Shown here piece after piece: positions 25,060 through 40,800 of a stretch of DNA of 64,000 nucleotides. The first letter of the stretch is position 1. The number at the start of each line of letters is the position of its first letter. Origin of the DNA: Duganella sp. 1224. Lineage in GTDB: Bacteria > Pseudomonadota > Gammaproteobacteria > Burkholderiales > Burkholderiaceae_D. The translations under genes were made by a program, and so were the position numbers. The notes under the pieces were generated by a model that was given only the letters and a program-made list of their open reading frames with translations, had not been told where the DNA came from and searched no databases. The DNA lies in NCBI RefSeq assembly GCF_013408245.1, contig NZ_JACBYS010000001.1, positions 930,001-994,000 on the forward strand, read 5' to 3'.

Positions 25060-26025
25060 TCAGGCCACGCGCTTGTACCAGGACTGGTGCGCCAGGATCG
25101 GCTTGTAGTGGCGCGACAGCGGATCGTGGTCGTCCAGCGGCCGGTCCACGGCCAGCATGCCGAACGGCGCCAGGCTGTCGTCGAATAGCTGCAGCACGCG
25201 CCGGCGCAGCAGCGGCCCGAAGTCGGGCAGGGCGCGGTGGCCGAGGATCATCTGGAATTCGTTGAACGAAGCGTCCGTCACCAGGTTGTATTGCGCCCAG
25301 GTGATGCGGCTGGCCAGGTGCGGCTTGAGCACCGCGTGCAGGCCGTCGGCGCTGACATCGAAATAATCAATCAGCTTGCCCACGCCGCCGCCACGCAGGT
25401 AGTTGGCCTGCAGTTCGCCGAGGCGCGCCATCGGCAGGCTGGCCTGCCGGGCATCGGCCAGCATGGTGTCGCTGGCGAAGGTGGCGTAGATTTCGGTGCG
25501 CGGCGCCAGCTGTTCCTGTTCCAGCAGGATGGCCAGCGTCCAGGCCTGCTGCGCGCCGGCGCAATCGGCCAGCCATACGCGCGGCAGCGCGGCGCCGTGC
25601 AGGCACACGCCCAGCGACAGCCGCAACATCGACACTTCCTGCGCGTTGTCGAACATCAGCGCCGGTTCCACGTACAGCGCGCGCAGCAGGGCGTGGTAGG
25701 TTTCCTCGTCGTGCAGCACGCGCGATTGCAGCGCCGAGATGGTGGACAGGCCGAGATGCAGCCGCAAGGCCTGCACCTTGCGCGCCACCACCGCGCGCTC
25801 GTAGCCGCGGAAGTCGTAGCCGTGGCACTGGAACAGCGCCTCCAGCAGCAGCTCCAGTTCGAGTTCCTCCACCGACGACGGCGAGTGGCGCCGCGCGGCG
25901 CCGCCGGCGGAGACAATCACCGGCACGCTGGTGGGCTGCGGCGGCAGGGCCGGCAGCGGCGGATCGGACGGTTCCTCATCCACGCCGCGCAATGCCGCCT
26001 TGATGGTGGAGAGCAGCGACGTCAT
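25060..26025 (-). CDS. Degenerate CheR-like methyltransferase-fold protein
   Basis: 321 residues. After a proline-rich N-terminus (1-50) comes a CheR N-terminal-like helical domain (about 55-125: GYDFRGYERAVVARKVQAL) and a CheR-like Rossmann domain. The SAM site has lost its motif: the family's GCSTGEEPYS-type segment reads DCAGAQQAWT (154-163), and the later CRNV-IYF segment reads TDASFNEF. It is therefore unlikely to methylate receptors and may act as an adaptor. It is the last gene of a three-gene operon, starting 1 bp after the stop of the giant kinase and lacking its own ribosome-binding site. No CheB gene is present. Confidence 0.78.
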   Translation of the reverse strand: MTSLLSTIKAALRGVDEEPSDPPLPALPPQPTSVPVIVSAGGAARRHSPSSVEELELELLLEALFQCHGYDFRGYERAVVARKVQALRLHLGLSTISALQSRVLHDEETYHALLRALYVEPALMFDNAQEVSMLRLSLGVCLHGAALPRVWLADCAGAQQAWTLAILLEQEQLAPRTEIYATFASDTMLADARQASLPMARLGELQANYLRGGGVGKLIDYFDVSADGLHAVLKPHLASRITWAQYNLVTDASFNEFQMILGHRALPDFGPLLRRRVLQLFDDSLAPFGMLAVDRPLDDHDPLSRHYKPILAHQSWYKRVA

Positions 26026-26026
26026 G

Positions 26027-30922
<4,896 letters not shown>

Positions 30923-30925
30923 GGC

Positions 30926-32794
30926 TTATTCCTCGTTGTTTAGGAGGGAAGGTAAGTTGATCAAGGTATCGCCGGTCTGCTCCAGCAGGCCGGCCGCCGG
31001 CAACGGCGGATAAAACAGGTCGCCCTGGCAGATGTGGCAGCCCAGCTGGCGCAGCACTTCCATCTGCTGGCGCGTCTCGACGCCCAGCGCGATCACGCGC
31101 ATCGACAGCGCCTTGGCCAGATGCACCACGGCCGCCACGATGTCGGTGCCGCCTTCGTCGTTGCCGATGCCATGCACGAAGCCGCGGTCGATCTTCAGCG
31201 CATTGAGCTGCCAGCGCTTGCAAGCCGCCAGCGACGAGCGCGCGCTGCCAAAATCGTCCAGCGCCGTGCGCACGCCGGCGCTTTGCAGCTGTGTGAGCAG
31301 CTGCGCCAGCGGCTCGCTGGGGCCGAGCAGCAGTTTTTCATTCAGTTCGATGCCGATGCTGCCCGCCGGCAGGCCGTGCTTGCGCATGGCCGGCAGCAGC
31401 GCGTGCACCAGGTCCGCATGCAGCTGCGGCGTGGCCAGGTTGAGCCAGATGCACAGCGTCGGCCCTTGCTGCGCGCCGTTCAGGCTTTGCCACAGCGAGG
31501 CCTGCGAACAGCTTTGCGCGATGACCCAGGCGTCGATGCGGTCGAGCAGCGTGCGTTCCTGGATGTGGGGCAGGAACTGCGCGGCCTCCAGCAGGCCTTG
31601 CGACGGATGGCGCCATGCCAGCATCGCCTCGGCGCCGATCACGCGGCCGCTGCGCAGATCGACCTGCGGCTGGTAGCGCAGCTCCAGCTGGCCGGCCGCC
31701 AGCGCCTTGCGCAGGTCCAGCGTCCACTGTTCGCGCTGGCGTTCGCGCACGTTCAGCTCTTCGTGGAAGAACTGCACCGGCGTGGCGCCATTCTGCTTGG
31801 CGTGGTACATGGCGGTGTCGGCGTTTTTCATCAGCGACTGGGCGTTGGCGCCATCCTCCGGATAGAGCGCGATGCCGATGCTGGCGGCGGTTTTCAGACG
31901 ATGGCTGCCGATCTCGAACGGCAGCGCGCAGGCCATTTCGATCTTGCGGCCCACGCGCGCGGCGTTGGCGGAGGCGGATTTGCCTTCGATCAGCACGACG
32001 AACTCGTCGCCGCCGAGACGGGCGACCACGTCGGCCACGCGCACCGCCGCCGTCAGCCGCGCCGCCACCTGGCGCAGCAGCTCGTCGCCGGCGTCGTGGC
32101 CGTAGGTGTCGTTGATCTGCTTGAACTTGTCCAGGTCGAGGTAGAGCAGGGCGAAGCCGACGCCGCTGCGGTCCGCGCTGGCGACCGCGTGCTCCAGCTG
32201 CTGGATCAGCGCCCGGCGGTTGAGCAGGTTGGTCAGCGCATCGCGCGTGGACAGTTCGTAGGCGCGCTGCTCCGCCTGCTTGCGTTCCTTGATCTCCTGT
32301 TCCAGCTCGGCGTTGATGCGCTCCAGATCCTGCAGGCGCTGCACCCGCAGGTCCTGGTTGAGGCGCGCCAGCTCGTCGCTCTTGATGCGCAACTGGATGT
32401 TCTTGGCCGCCATCTCGACAAACACCGCCACCTTGGCCTGCAGGATTTGCGGGATCACCGGCGTGAACAGGTAGTCGGCCGCGCCTTTCTGGTAGGCCTT
32501 CAGACGGTTCAGCTCGTCCGCGTAGTGGGCGGTGATGAAGATGATGGGCGTGCCGGCCGAGCGCGGGTGCGAGTGGATGGCCTCGGCCGTCTCGAAGCCG
32601 TCCATCGCCGGCATGCTGACGTCCAGCAAAATCACGGCAAACTCATGCAGCAACACCTGGCGCAAGGCCTCCTTGCCGGAGCTGGCCGTGATCAGCTCGT
32701 ACAAATGCTGATCGGCCGCGTCCAGCAGCAGGCTCTCCAGCGCGTACAGGCTCGCTGGATCGTCGTTGACGAGGAGAACTTTAGGAATGTGCAC
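30926..32794 (-). CDS. Response regulator with GGDEF and degenerate EAL domains
   Basis: About 622 residues from a GTG start. Receiver (1-120: [11 protein letters not shown], Asp in [12 protein letters not shown]), coiled-coil linker (about 140-185), GGDEF domain with intact GGDEF signature in [12 protein letters not shown] and [14 protein letters not shown], then an EAL-type domain. The EAL part lost key residues: EAL-L-R reads EAMLAW (Arg gone), AEGVET reads ALGVET (catalytic Glu gone), though DDFGS and KIDRGF remain. It is probably a phospho-controlled diguanylate cyclase whose EAL domain binds rather than cleaves c-di-GMP. It heads the operon with the multi-HAMP kinase. An in-frame TTG at 32860 lies inside a promoter -35 and is rejected as the start. 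Confidence 0.88.
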   Translation of the reverse strand: MHIPKVLLVNDDPASLYALESLLLDAADQHLYELITASSGKEALRQVLLHEFAVILLDVSMPAMDGFETAEAIHSHPRSAGTPIIFITAHYADELNRLKAYQKGAADYLFTPVIPQILQAKVAVFVEMAAKNIQLRIKSDELARLNQDLRVQRLQDLERINAELEQEIKERKQAEQRAYELSTRDALTNLLNRRALIQQLEHAVASADRSGVGFALLYLDLDKFKQINDTYGHDAGDELLRQVAARLTAAVRVADVVARLGGDEFVVLIEGKSASANAARVGRKIEMACALPFEIGSHRLKTAASIGIALYPEDGANAQSLMKNADTAMYHAKQNGATPVQFFHEELNVRERQREQWTLDLRKALAAGQLELRYQPQVDLRSGRVIGAEAMLAWRHPSQGLLEAAQFLPHIQERTLLDRIDAWVIAQSCSQASLWQSLNGAQQGPTLCIWLNLATPQLHADLVHALLPAMRKHGLPAGSIGIELNEKLLLGPSEPLAQLLTQLQSAGVRTALDDFGSARSSLAACKRWQLNALKIDRGFVHGIGNDEGGTDIVAAVVHLAKALSMRVIALGVETRQQMEVLRQLGCHICQGDLFYPPLPAAGLLEQTGDTLINLPSLLNNEE

Positions 32795-32832
32795 GGCCAG
32801 AGCTGGTAGCGGGTATCGGTTTGGAAGGTAAA

Positions 32833-32860
32833 AAGATACTCTTGTATAGTTTGGAGTCAA
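32833..32860 (-). promoter_or_regulatory. Promoter of the three-gene signalling operon
   Basis: On the minus strand TTGACT (32855-32860), 16-bp spacing, TATCTT (32833-32838) form a sigma-70-like promoter. Transcription would begin near 32826 and leave a leader of about 30 nt before the GTG at 32794. This argues against the in-frame TTG at 32860 as the start codon. Confidence 0.5.
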
Positions 32861-32990
32861 GCAATTTTGTGCGCTGCCGCACCACGGCGATCAGCAATAT
32901 TTTATCGTTTTTGTAACTTTGCTTCCAGCTTTTCTAGCCACAAAAATATTACTGTAATTAAAATTTCTATTGCGCACGATTGGCGGCGGC

Positions 32991-34550
32991 TCAAGGTGTC
33001 GATTGTGTCACCCAAATTGGCGCGCTCCACAGCATTTTGCCGTCGTCTTGCGTGATCCTGGCGTAATAAAAGTGTTCCCCGGGTGATGGCGCGATGGTCC
33101 GCTGCGCGCGCGTGGTCAGCGTGGCGACGCTGCCCTTGCGGCCCGGGACGCCGTGGACAATGCTGACCGCCGCGATGCCGCGGCCGGCGGCGTTGGCATG
33201 GCGAACCCGCAGTGTCAGCTTGCCGCGATTCCGCAAGCGCTCGCCCATCATGTGGCCGTTGGCCGTGAAAATCAGCTGGCTCTGCTTGTCCATGGTGGCG
33301 TAGACGCGACGCGCCCGCAGCGCTTCAAGCAGGCTCGATGGCGTCAGCGCGGTGTTGCGGGGCAACAGCACGGCCGTGCGGTTCGAGTATGCCGTGCCCC
33401 AGTTGGCGCAGTGGTTGTCCTGGTTGCTGCTGAAGGCGAGGTGGTAGCCGGCCTCCAGCAAGGCGTTGCAGGCGGCCTCGAAGTTGCTGTGACGCGGCTC
33501 GCCTTCATCGGTGCGCGTGGAAAAGGCGTTGCTGTTCATCACTTCGCACAGCAGCATGCTGGCGTCGCCGTCTTCGGTCCAGGCCAGCGGCTGGCCGTCG
33601 ATGGCGAACTGGCCGCGCTGCGGATGGTTGAACTGGCCGACCCAGCCGCGCCGGCGCATCCGCTGGTAGAGCTGCCGGTAGTCGCTTTTTGGCGTTTCTT
33701 CGTCGGCCAGCAGGTCGCCGTGGGCATTGTGTTCCCAGCCAAGCAGGGCGTCGGCGTTGAGGATGTTGATGTGGCCGCCATGGCTGATGACGCCCCATTC
33801 CTGGCCGTACAGCGCGACAAAGCGGCTGTGCCCGGCTTGCCATTGGGCGGCCTGGCGCAGGCCGTCGTGAAAGCGGGCGCGCACCGCCGTGGCGCCGGCG
33901 GCGGCGTTGGTGCCGTCGGCGCCGTCGTACAGGTGGTTGTGCTCCGAGGTCATCAGGAAGTCGAGTCCGTGCTGGCCGGCGTAGGCGTACGCGTCCGCCG
34001 GGCCGTATGCGCCGGTCTGCGGTTGCTGGGCGCCAGCGCATTGGTCCAGCGCGCCGCCGCCGTCGCTGTGGTTGGTCTGGCTGTGCAGGTTGCCCAGGTA
34101 GATATGGTAGGCCGGCGCGACTGACGTCGGCGCGCTGCCGGAAAATGCCGGCTGTGGCGCTGCGGCCGGCACGGCGCCGACCGCCACCGGCCAGCTCTGC
34201 TCGATCGCGCTGCCGTCGTCCAGGCTGGCCAGCAGCCGCATCCTGTAGATGCCCGATGGCAGGTTGTCGCGCCACCGCACGCTGGCCTCGGCCGTGCCCG
34301 GCGTTGCCGGCCGGGTGGCCTGCCAGCTGCGTACCACCGTGTTGTCATGGCGCGGCAGCAGGGTCAGGCGCCAGCGCAAGGAGCGGGCGCCGGCCGGCAG
34401 CTGGAAGTGCATCGTCGTCACCCGCTCGCCGTGCGCGTCCGCACGAAATGGCACTTGCAAGACAGCCGCGAATTCCTCTTGTTCCTCATCCGCATGCAGC
34501 AGATTCGTCAGCGCGACTAGCACCATGAATGTGACCAAGTTGTGTAGCAT
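32991..34550 (-). CDS. Secreted PHP-domain metallo-phosphoesterase-like protein
   Basis: 519 residues with an N-terminal hydrophobic signal (1-20, cleavage near LLHADE). A beta-rich region (about 25-145) precedes a polymerase-and-histidinol-phosphatase (PHP) domain with NLHSQTNHSDGGG and LDFLMTSEHNHLYDG as metal-binding motifs, plus WVGQFNHPQRGQF and SNQDNH further along. A C-terminal beta domain ends the protein. It resembles the CehA/McbA-like PHP family of exported hydrolases; the phosphoester or carbohydrate target is unknown. It is divergent from the CHASE kinase at 34703 across a 152-bp gap. Confidence 0.82.
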   Translation of the reverse strand: MLHNLVTFMVLVALTNLLHADEEQEEFAAVLQVPFRADAHGERVTTMHFQLPAGARSLRWRLTLLPRHDNTVVRSWQATRPATPGTAEASVRWRDNLPSGIYRMRLLASLDDGSAIEQSWPVAVGAVPAAAPQPAFSGSAPTSVAPAYHIYLGNLHSQTNHSDGGGALDQCAGAQQPQTGAYGPADAYAYAGQHGLDFLMTSEHNHLYDGADGTNAAAGATAVRARFHDGLRQAAQWQAGHSRFVALYGQEWGVISHGGHINILNADALLGWEHNAHGDLLADEETPKSDYRQLYQRMRRRGWVGQFNHPQRGQFAIDGQPLAWTEDGDASMLLCEVMNSNAFSTRTDEGEPRHSNFEAACNALLEAGYHLAFSSNQDNHCANWGTAYSNRTAVLLPRNTALTPSSLLEALRARRVYATMDKQSQLIFTANGHMMGERLRNRGKLTLRVRHANAAGRGIAAVSIVHGVPGRKGSVATLTTRAQRTIAPSPGEHFYYARITQDDGKMLWSAPIWVTQSTP

Positions 34551-34702
34551 AATCGCCTCCTTGAGACAGCCTCATCTCTTAGAGCACGGCTTGCTGTGGC
34601 AGGTTCCATTCGTTTTCAGTTAATTCTCACCAATTCTTTCGCTGGCCCCATTGCCGTATTGATAGTATGCTGCGCTCGTGCAAATAATTTCATCCACGAT
34701 GC

Positions 34703-37700
34703 ATGCTTAAGTCGGCCAACAACAAGCCTTCCCGCAGCTCGCGCCTGATCTTCTGGGGCGTCGGGATGGCCATGGCCGCCGGCATGGGCAGCATTCTGTA
34801 TGGCGCCGCTTCGCGCACCGTGGACGACGACGCCGCGCAGCGTTTCGAGCATATCGCGCGCAGCACCCAGAACAGCATTTCCGCCCGCATTAAATCGTAT
34901 GCCGACCTCACACGCGGCCTGGCCGCGCTGTTCCAGACCTCGGACCATATCAGCCGCGAGCAGTTCCACCAGTACGTGGCCAGCCTCGATATTCCGCGCC
35001 GCCTGCCCGCCATCGACGCGCTGAGCTGGGCGGCCCACGTCACCGACGCGCAGCGCGACCAGTATGTCGCCGCCATGCGTGCCGACGGCTATCCCGACTT
35101 TGCCATTACGCCGCCGCAGCGCCGCCCGACCTACGAGGTGCTGACCTACATCGAACCGGCCAACATGGCGTCGCAGCGTCTCGGCGTTGACATCGCCGTC
35201 AATCCGCTCATCGCCAGCGCCTTGGCGGCGTCGCGGGACAGCGGCGAGATCGGCTCCTCCGGCCGGCCTATTCCGATCGACACGCCGACGCCGCACCTCG
35301 CCCTGGCCGTGCGGCTGCCGGTGTACCGTCGTGACATGCCGCTGACCACCGTGGCGGAGCGCCGCGCCGCCTATCTGGGCTCGGTGGGCGCGGGCTTCAG
35401 CATTCCCAAGCTGGTGGAAGACGCCATCGATGAAATGACCGTGCGCCAGGTGCACCTGACGCTGTATGCCGACGGCAGCGCCAGCGCCGACCAGCGCCGT
35501 CTTGTCATCGAGGCGGCCGACCGGCTGCTGTACAGCGATACCGGCACCACGGCGGTGATGCCGCCGCCGGCCTACCCGAGCGGCGACTATCTGGAGACGG
35601 TGCTGCCGATCGATTTCAACGGCCGCCTGTGGAAGGCGTATTTCCAGGTCCGCAAGGACGCGCTGCTGACCGGTTTCGATCTGTATTTTCCGTGGATCGC
35701 CGCGCTGACCGGCTTTGCCGGCATGCTGCTGCTGTACAGCTATGTGTTCGTGCTGTACGTGTCGCGCCGGCGCGCCATCAAACAGGGGCTGCTGCTCGAC
35801 ACGGTGCTGAACAACGTCGACGCCTACGTCTACATGAAGGACCAGGAGCGGCGCTACCTCTATGTCAATGCGCGCATGGCCGAGTGCCTGGGCAAGCCGG
35901 TGCCGGAGATCGTCGGCAGGGTGGACCGGGAAGTGAAACCGGCCGCCGACGCCGATGCCGACTGGGCGCTGGAGCGGCCGGTACTGGCCGATGGCGTCAA
36001 GCGCTCCGGCGAGGTGCATTTCACCGGCCGCGATGGCGCGGCGCTGCATCTGTGGACCGTCAAGGTGCCGGTGGAGCTGGGGCGCGGTTACTCGGCGGTG
36101 ATTGGCATGGCCACCGATGTCACGGCGCTGCACCAGTTAAAGGACGAGGCGGATGCGGCCAACCAGGCCAAGAGCGACTTCCTGTCGAACATGAGCCACG
36201 AGATCCGCACGCCGATGAACTCCATCATCGGCATGGCGCACCTGGCGCTGAAGTCCGTCACCCATCCGAAGCAGCGCGACTATCTGCAGAAGATTTACCA
36301 CTCGGGTCAGCATCTGCTGGGCATCATCAACGACATCCTCGACTTTTCCAAGATCGAGGCTGGCAAGATGGACCTGGAGGTGCTGGATTTCACGCTGGAC
36401 GCGCTGCTGGCCAATATCTCCAGCCAACTGGGCGAGAGCGCGCAGGCGCGCGGGCTGGAACTGGTGTATGAGATCTGGCCAGGCCTGTCCCACCAGTTGC
36501 GCGGCGATCCGCTGCGGCTGGAGCAGGTGCTGCTCAACTTCACCAGCAACGCGATCAAGTTTTCCGACAACGGCAAGGTGATCATCCGCGCCCGGCCGGT
36601 GGAGGAGCGCGATCACCACATCATGGTGCGCTTCGAGGTGCGCGACCATGGCATCGGCATGTCGCCGCACCAGGTGGCGCAGCTGTTCCAGTCGTTCCAC
36701 CAGGCCGACACCTCGACCACGCGCCGCTACGGCGGCACCGGACTGGGACTGGTGATCAGCAAGCAGCTGGCCGAATTGATGGGCGGCGGCGTCGGCGTCG
36801 AGAGCACGCCGGGCGAGGGCAGCACCTTCTGGTTCACCGCGCGCCTGGCCAAGAGCGTGCGGCTGCTGGCGCCCAGCGACGAAGCGGTGCAGCCGGATGT
36901 GCTGGACAGCATCCGCGGCGGCGCCATCCTGCTGGTGGAGGACAATATCTTCAGCCAGCAGGTGGGGCGCGAATTGCTGGAGGATGCCGGCGCCACGGTC
37001 TGCGTGGCCAACAACGGCAAGGAGGCGATCGATTTGCTGCTCAAGGAGCGCTTCGATTGCGTGCTGATGGACGTGCAGATGCCGGTCATGGACGGGTACG
37101 AGGCCACGCGGCTGATCCGCGCCCACCCCAAGCTGGCCGCCACGCTGATCATCGCCATGACCGCCAACGCCGGCCGCGACGACCAGCAGCGCTGCCTGGA
37201 GGCCGGCATGGATGAATTTGTGACCAAGCCGATCGCGCCCAAGCAGCTGTTCAATATGCTGTCCAAGTGGATGAGCCAACGGACGCGCGAGGCCAGTGGC
37301 GTGGCGCGCCGGGTGGCGCCACCGCCGCCGTCCTATTTTTCGATGCCGGAGGCGGCGCCGCCGTCGCCGGTGTTCGCGCCGCGCCAGTCGGCGGCTGCCG
37401 GGCCGCTGCCGTCCGCCGGCCCGATGTCGCCGTCCGCCGCCACGCCGGCCGAGCTGTTTGACGTGGAAGCGCTGGCGCAAACCTTCGGCGGCAAGGCCGA
37501 CAAGATGCGCAAGTATGCGCTGCTGTTCCTGACCTCCGCCCGCGATGGCCTGCGGGAGATGGACGAAGCGCTGGCGATGGAGGATCTGGCGCACCTCGCC
37601 GAGCTGGGACACCGCACCAAATCCTCCGCCCGCGCGGTCGGCGCCATGCAGTTCGGGAATCTGTGCCACGCGCTGGAACAGGTGCGCCAGGACAGCGATA

Positions 37701-37798
37701 CCGCCAACGCCCGCCGGCTGGTGCAGGATATGCACGCCATGCTCGCTGTGCTGGATCAACATATCGAGCAGGAGCTGCTGGCATACGCCCCGGGATAG
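34703..37798 (+). CDS. CHASE-PAS hybrid histidine kinase with receiver and Hpt domains
   Basis: 1,031 residues. TM1 at 12-34, periplasmic CHASE sensor (about 75-250, with [19 protein letters not shown] and FAITPP), TM2 near 333-355, PAS domain (about 372-480), HisKA with His499 in [10 protein letters not shown], HATPase with [13 protein letters not shown] and GGTGLGL. A receiver has Asp790 in [13 protein letters not shown] and a C-terminal Hpt domain has His970 in [14 protein letters not shown]. An Ala/Pro-rich linker (about 860-915) separates the last two. CHASE domains sense small extracellular ligands such as cytokinin-like molecules. It precedes recC by 36 bp; co-transcription with recCBD is possible but unexplained. 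Confidence 0.94.
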   Translation: MLKSANNKPSRSSRLIFWGVGMAMAAGMGSILYGAASRTVDDDAAQRFEHIARSTQNSISARIKSYADLTRGLAALFQTSDHISREQFHQYVASLDIPRRLPAIDALSWAAHVTDAQRDQYVAAMRADGYPDFAITPPQRRPTYEVLTYIEPANMASQRLGVDIAVNPLIASALAASRDSGEIGSSGRPIPIDTPTPHLALAVRLPVYRRDMPLTTVAERRAAYLGSVGAGFSIPKLVEDAIDEMTVRQVHLTLYADGSASADQRRLVIEAADRLLYSDTGTTAVMPPPAYPSGDYLETVLPIDFNGRLWKAYFQVRKDALLTGFDLYFPWIAALTGFAGMLLLYSYVFVLYVSRRRAIKQGLLLDTVLNNVDAYVYMKDQERRYLYVNARMAECLGKPVPEIVGRVDREVKPAADADADWALERPVLADGVKRSGEVHFTGRDGAALHLWTVKVPVELGRGYSAVIGMATDVTALHQLKDEADAANQAKSDFLSNMSHEIRTPMNSIIGMAHLALKSVTHPKQRDYLQKIYHSGQHLLGIINDILDFSKIEAGKMDLEVLDFTLDALLANISSQLGESAQARGLELVYEIWPGLSHQLRGDPLRLEQVLLNFTSNAIKFSDNGKVIIRARPVEERDHHIMVRFEVRDHGIGMSPHQVAQLFQSFHQADTSTTRRYGGTGLGLVISKQLAELMGGGVGVESTPGEGSTFWFTARLAKSVRLLAPSDEAVQPDVLDSIRGGAILLVEDNIFSQQVGRELLEDAGATVCVANNGKEAIDLLLKERFDCVLMDVQMPVMDGYEATRLIRAHPKLAATLIIAMTANAGRDDQQRCLEAGMDEFVTKPIAPKQLFNMLSKWMSQRTREASGVARRVAPPPPSYFSMPEAAPPSPVFAPRQSAAAGPLPSAGPMSPSAATPAELFDVEALAQTFGGKADKMRKYALLFLTSARDGLREMDEALAMEDLAHLAELGHRTKSSARAVGAMQFGNLCHALEQVRQDSDTANARRLVQDMHAMLAVLDQHIEQELLAYAPG

Positions 37799-37834
37799 AG
37801 CGATAATAGCGGGTCGAATCCACCAAAGAGTCCT

Positions 37835-40800
37835 ATGCACCCTGGCATCACCCCCGGCCTGCTGATTTTGCACGGCAACCAGATGGAACAACTGCGCGCT
37901 GCCGTTTTCCAATGGCTGCGCAACCACCCGCTGGGGGCGCTGGAATCGGAAATCTTCCTGGTGCAGTCCAACGGCGTGGCCGAGTGGCTGAAAATCGCGC
38001 TGGCCGAGGAAGTCGGCATCTGCGCCGCCTCGCGCGTGGCGCTGCCGGCGCGCTTCCTGTGGGACGCCTACCGCGGCATGCTGGGACGCGAGCGCGTGCC
38101 GCCCATTTCCGCTTTCGACAAGGGCCCGCTGACCTGGCGCCTGATGCGCCTGCTGCCCACGCTGCTGGCGGACCCGGTGTTCGCGCCGCTGCGCCACTTC
38201 CTGGCGGACGGCGAGGCCGAGCGCCGCCTGCAACTGGCCGAGCGCCTGGCCGACCTGTTTGACCAGTACCAGGTCTACCGCGCCGACTGGCTGGATGACT
38301 GGGCCGCCGGCCGCGACCAGCTGCGCAGCGCGCGCGGCGACGTCACGCCGCTGCCGGACGACCAGCGCTGGCAGGGCCAGTTGTGGCGCGCCGTCATCGC
38401 CGACGTGGCGCCGCACGAGCGCGGCCTGGGCCGCGCCACCGTGCACACCGAATTCGTGCGCGCCAGCGCCGCCGGCGAGGCGCCGCTGGGCCGCCTGCCG
38501 CGCCGGGTGGTGATCTTCGGCGTGTCGGCGCTGCCGTTCCAGACGCTGGAGGCGCTGGCGTCGATCTCGCGCTACACGCAGGTGCTGCTGGCGGTGCCCA
38601 ATCCATGCCAGTACTACTGGGGCGACATCATCGAAGGCCGCGACCTGCTGCGCAGCGCGCACCGCCGCCAGCAGCTGCGCAATGGCCAGGACCTGGGGCA
38701 GATCCCGCTGGAAGAGCTGCACGCGCACAGCCACCCGCTGCTGGCCAGCTGGGGGCGGCAGGGGCGCGACTTCGTGCGCATGCTGGACGAATTCGACGAG
38801 GCCGCGCAAGCCCGCGCCGCCGACAACGACCAGGTGGCGCCGCTGCGCGTCGACCTGTTCAGCGACGGCATGGGCGATACGCTGCTGACGCAGGTGCAGG
38901 CCGCCGTGCGCGAGCTGCTGCCGATGTCCGAGCACCCGCACACGCCGCCGCCGGACAGCGACCGCTCAATCGAATTCCACGTCACCCACAGCGTCCAGCG
39001 CGAGGTGGAAGTGCTGCACGACCAATTGCTGAAGATGTTCGCCGACGCCGGCGACAGCGGCCGTCCGCTGCGCCCGCGCGACGTGGTGGTGATGGTGCCG
39101 GACATTGACACCTTTTCGGCGGCGATCCATGCCGTCTTCGCCCAGCACCGGCGCAGCGACCCGCGCTACATCCCGTTCGAGATCGGTGACGTCAACGACC
39201 GCAGCGTCAATCCGCTGCTGGTGGCGCTGGAATGGCTGCTGCGCCTGCCGCAACAGCGCTGCCGCCAGAGCGAGGTGCGCGACCTGCTGGACGTGCCGGC
39301 GCTGGCCGCCCGTTTCGGCCTGCACGACGACGACCTGCCGACGCTGGGCCGCTGGATCGAAGGCTCGGGCGTACGCTGGGGCCTGGACCAGCGCCACCGC
39401 AGCGGCCTGGGACTGGGGCCGGCCGGCGAGCAGAATGCCTGGATCTTCGGCGTGCGCCGCATGCTGCTGGGTTACGCCAGCGGCGCCGGCGACAGTTTCG
39501 CCGGCATTGAGCCCTACGGCGAAGTCGGCGGCCTGGATGCGGCGCTGGCCGGCTCGCTGGCGCAGCTGGTGGAAGCGCTGCTGCACTGGCGCGCCGTGCT
39601 GGCGGAATCGCGCTCGCCGGCCGAATGGGGCGAGCAGGCGCGCGCGCTGCTGGCCGCCTTCTTCCAGGCCGGCGAGGAGGGCGACCGCCTGACGCTGGCG
39701 CAGCTGGACGACGCCCTGAAAAAATGGCTGGACACCTGCGACGGCGCCGGCTACGAGGAAGCGGTGCCGTTGGCCGTGCTGCGCGAAGCCTGGCTGGGAT
39801 TGATGGACGAGCCGACGCTGAATCACCAGTTCGTGTCCGGCGGCGTCACCTTCTGCACGCTGATGCCGATGCGCGCCGTGCCGTTCCGCGTGGTCTGCCT
39901 GCTGGGCATGAACGATGGCGACTTCCCGCGCCGGGCCCCCAAGGCCGACTTCGACCTGCTGGCGCAGCCGGGCATGGCGCGGCCGGGCGACCGTTCGCGC
40001 CGCGACGACGACCGCTACCTGATGCTGGAAGCGGTGCTGGCCGCGCGCGACAAGCTGTATATCAGCTGGGTGGGCCGCAATGTGCGCGACAACAGCGAGC
40101 AGCCGCCATCGGTGCTGGTGTCGCAGTTGCGCGATTACCTGGTCAATGGCTGGGGGCTGGCGCTGAAGCAGCGCACCACTGAACATGCGCTGCAGCCGTT
40201 CAGCCGCCGCTACTTCGAGGATGGCGGCCTGCTGACCTATGCGCGCGAGTGGCGCGAGGCCCACGGCGACGAGGTGACCGAGACAGAAGCGGCCGAGCTG
40301 CCGCCGTTCGACATTGACGACAAGTTCCGCCTGAAGCTGGGCGGGCTGGTCAACTTCGTGCGCCAGCCGGTGCGCTTCTTCTTCCGCCAGCGCCTGGGCG
40401 TAATGTTTGGCGAGGCCGCGCTGGTGGGCGAGGACGAGGAACCGTTTTCGCTGAACGCGCTGGAACGCTATCTGCTGGAAGACACCCTGCTCGATGACGC
40501 CGATACGCCGGAGGACATCGACCAGGTCTACGACAAGCTGACGCAGCGTGCCGAACGGCTGGCGCGCGAAGGCGTGCTGCCGATCGGCCTGGTGGGCCAG
40601 CAGTACCAGCACCAGCTGGTGCAGGCGCTGGTGCCGGTGCGCGTCGCCTGGCTGACGCTGCGCCAGCACTACGCGCTGCCGGCGCCCAAGGTGGCGCTGA
40701 ACCTGGTGCTGGCCGGTGTGCCGCTGGACGACTGGATCGACCAGCTGCGCCGCAACCACGGCGGCGACACCGTGTGGCTGGCGCAGATGTCCTCGCGCGT

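Noticed and set aside
32855..32860. TTG as the start of the REC-GGDEF-EAL gene
   Set aside because: It is the first part of a good -35 element (TTGACT); the GTG at 32794 starts directly at the receiver domain.
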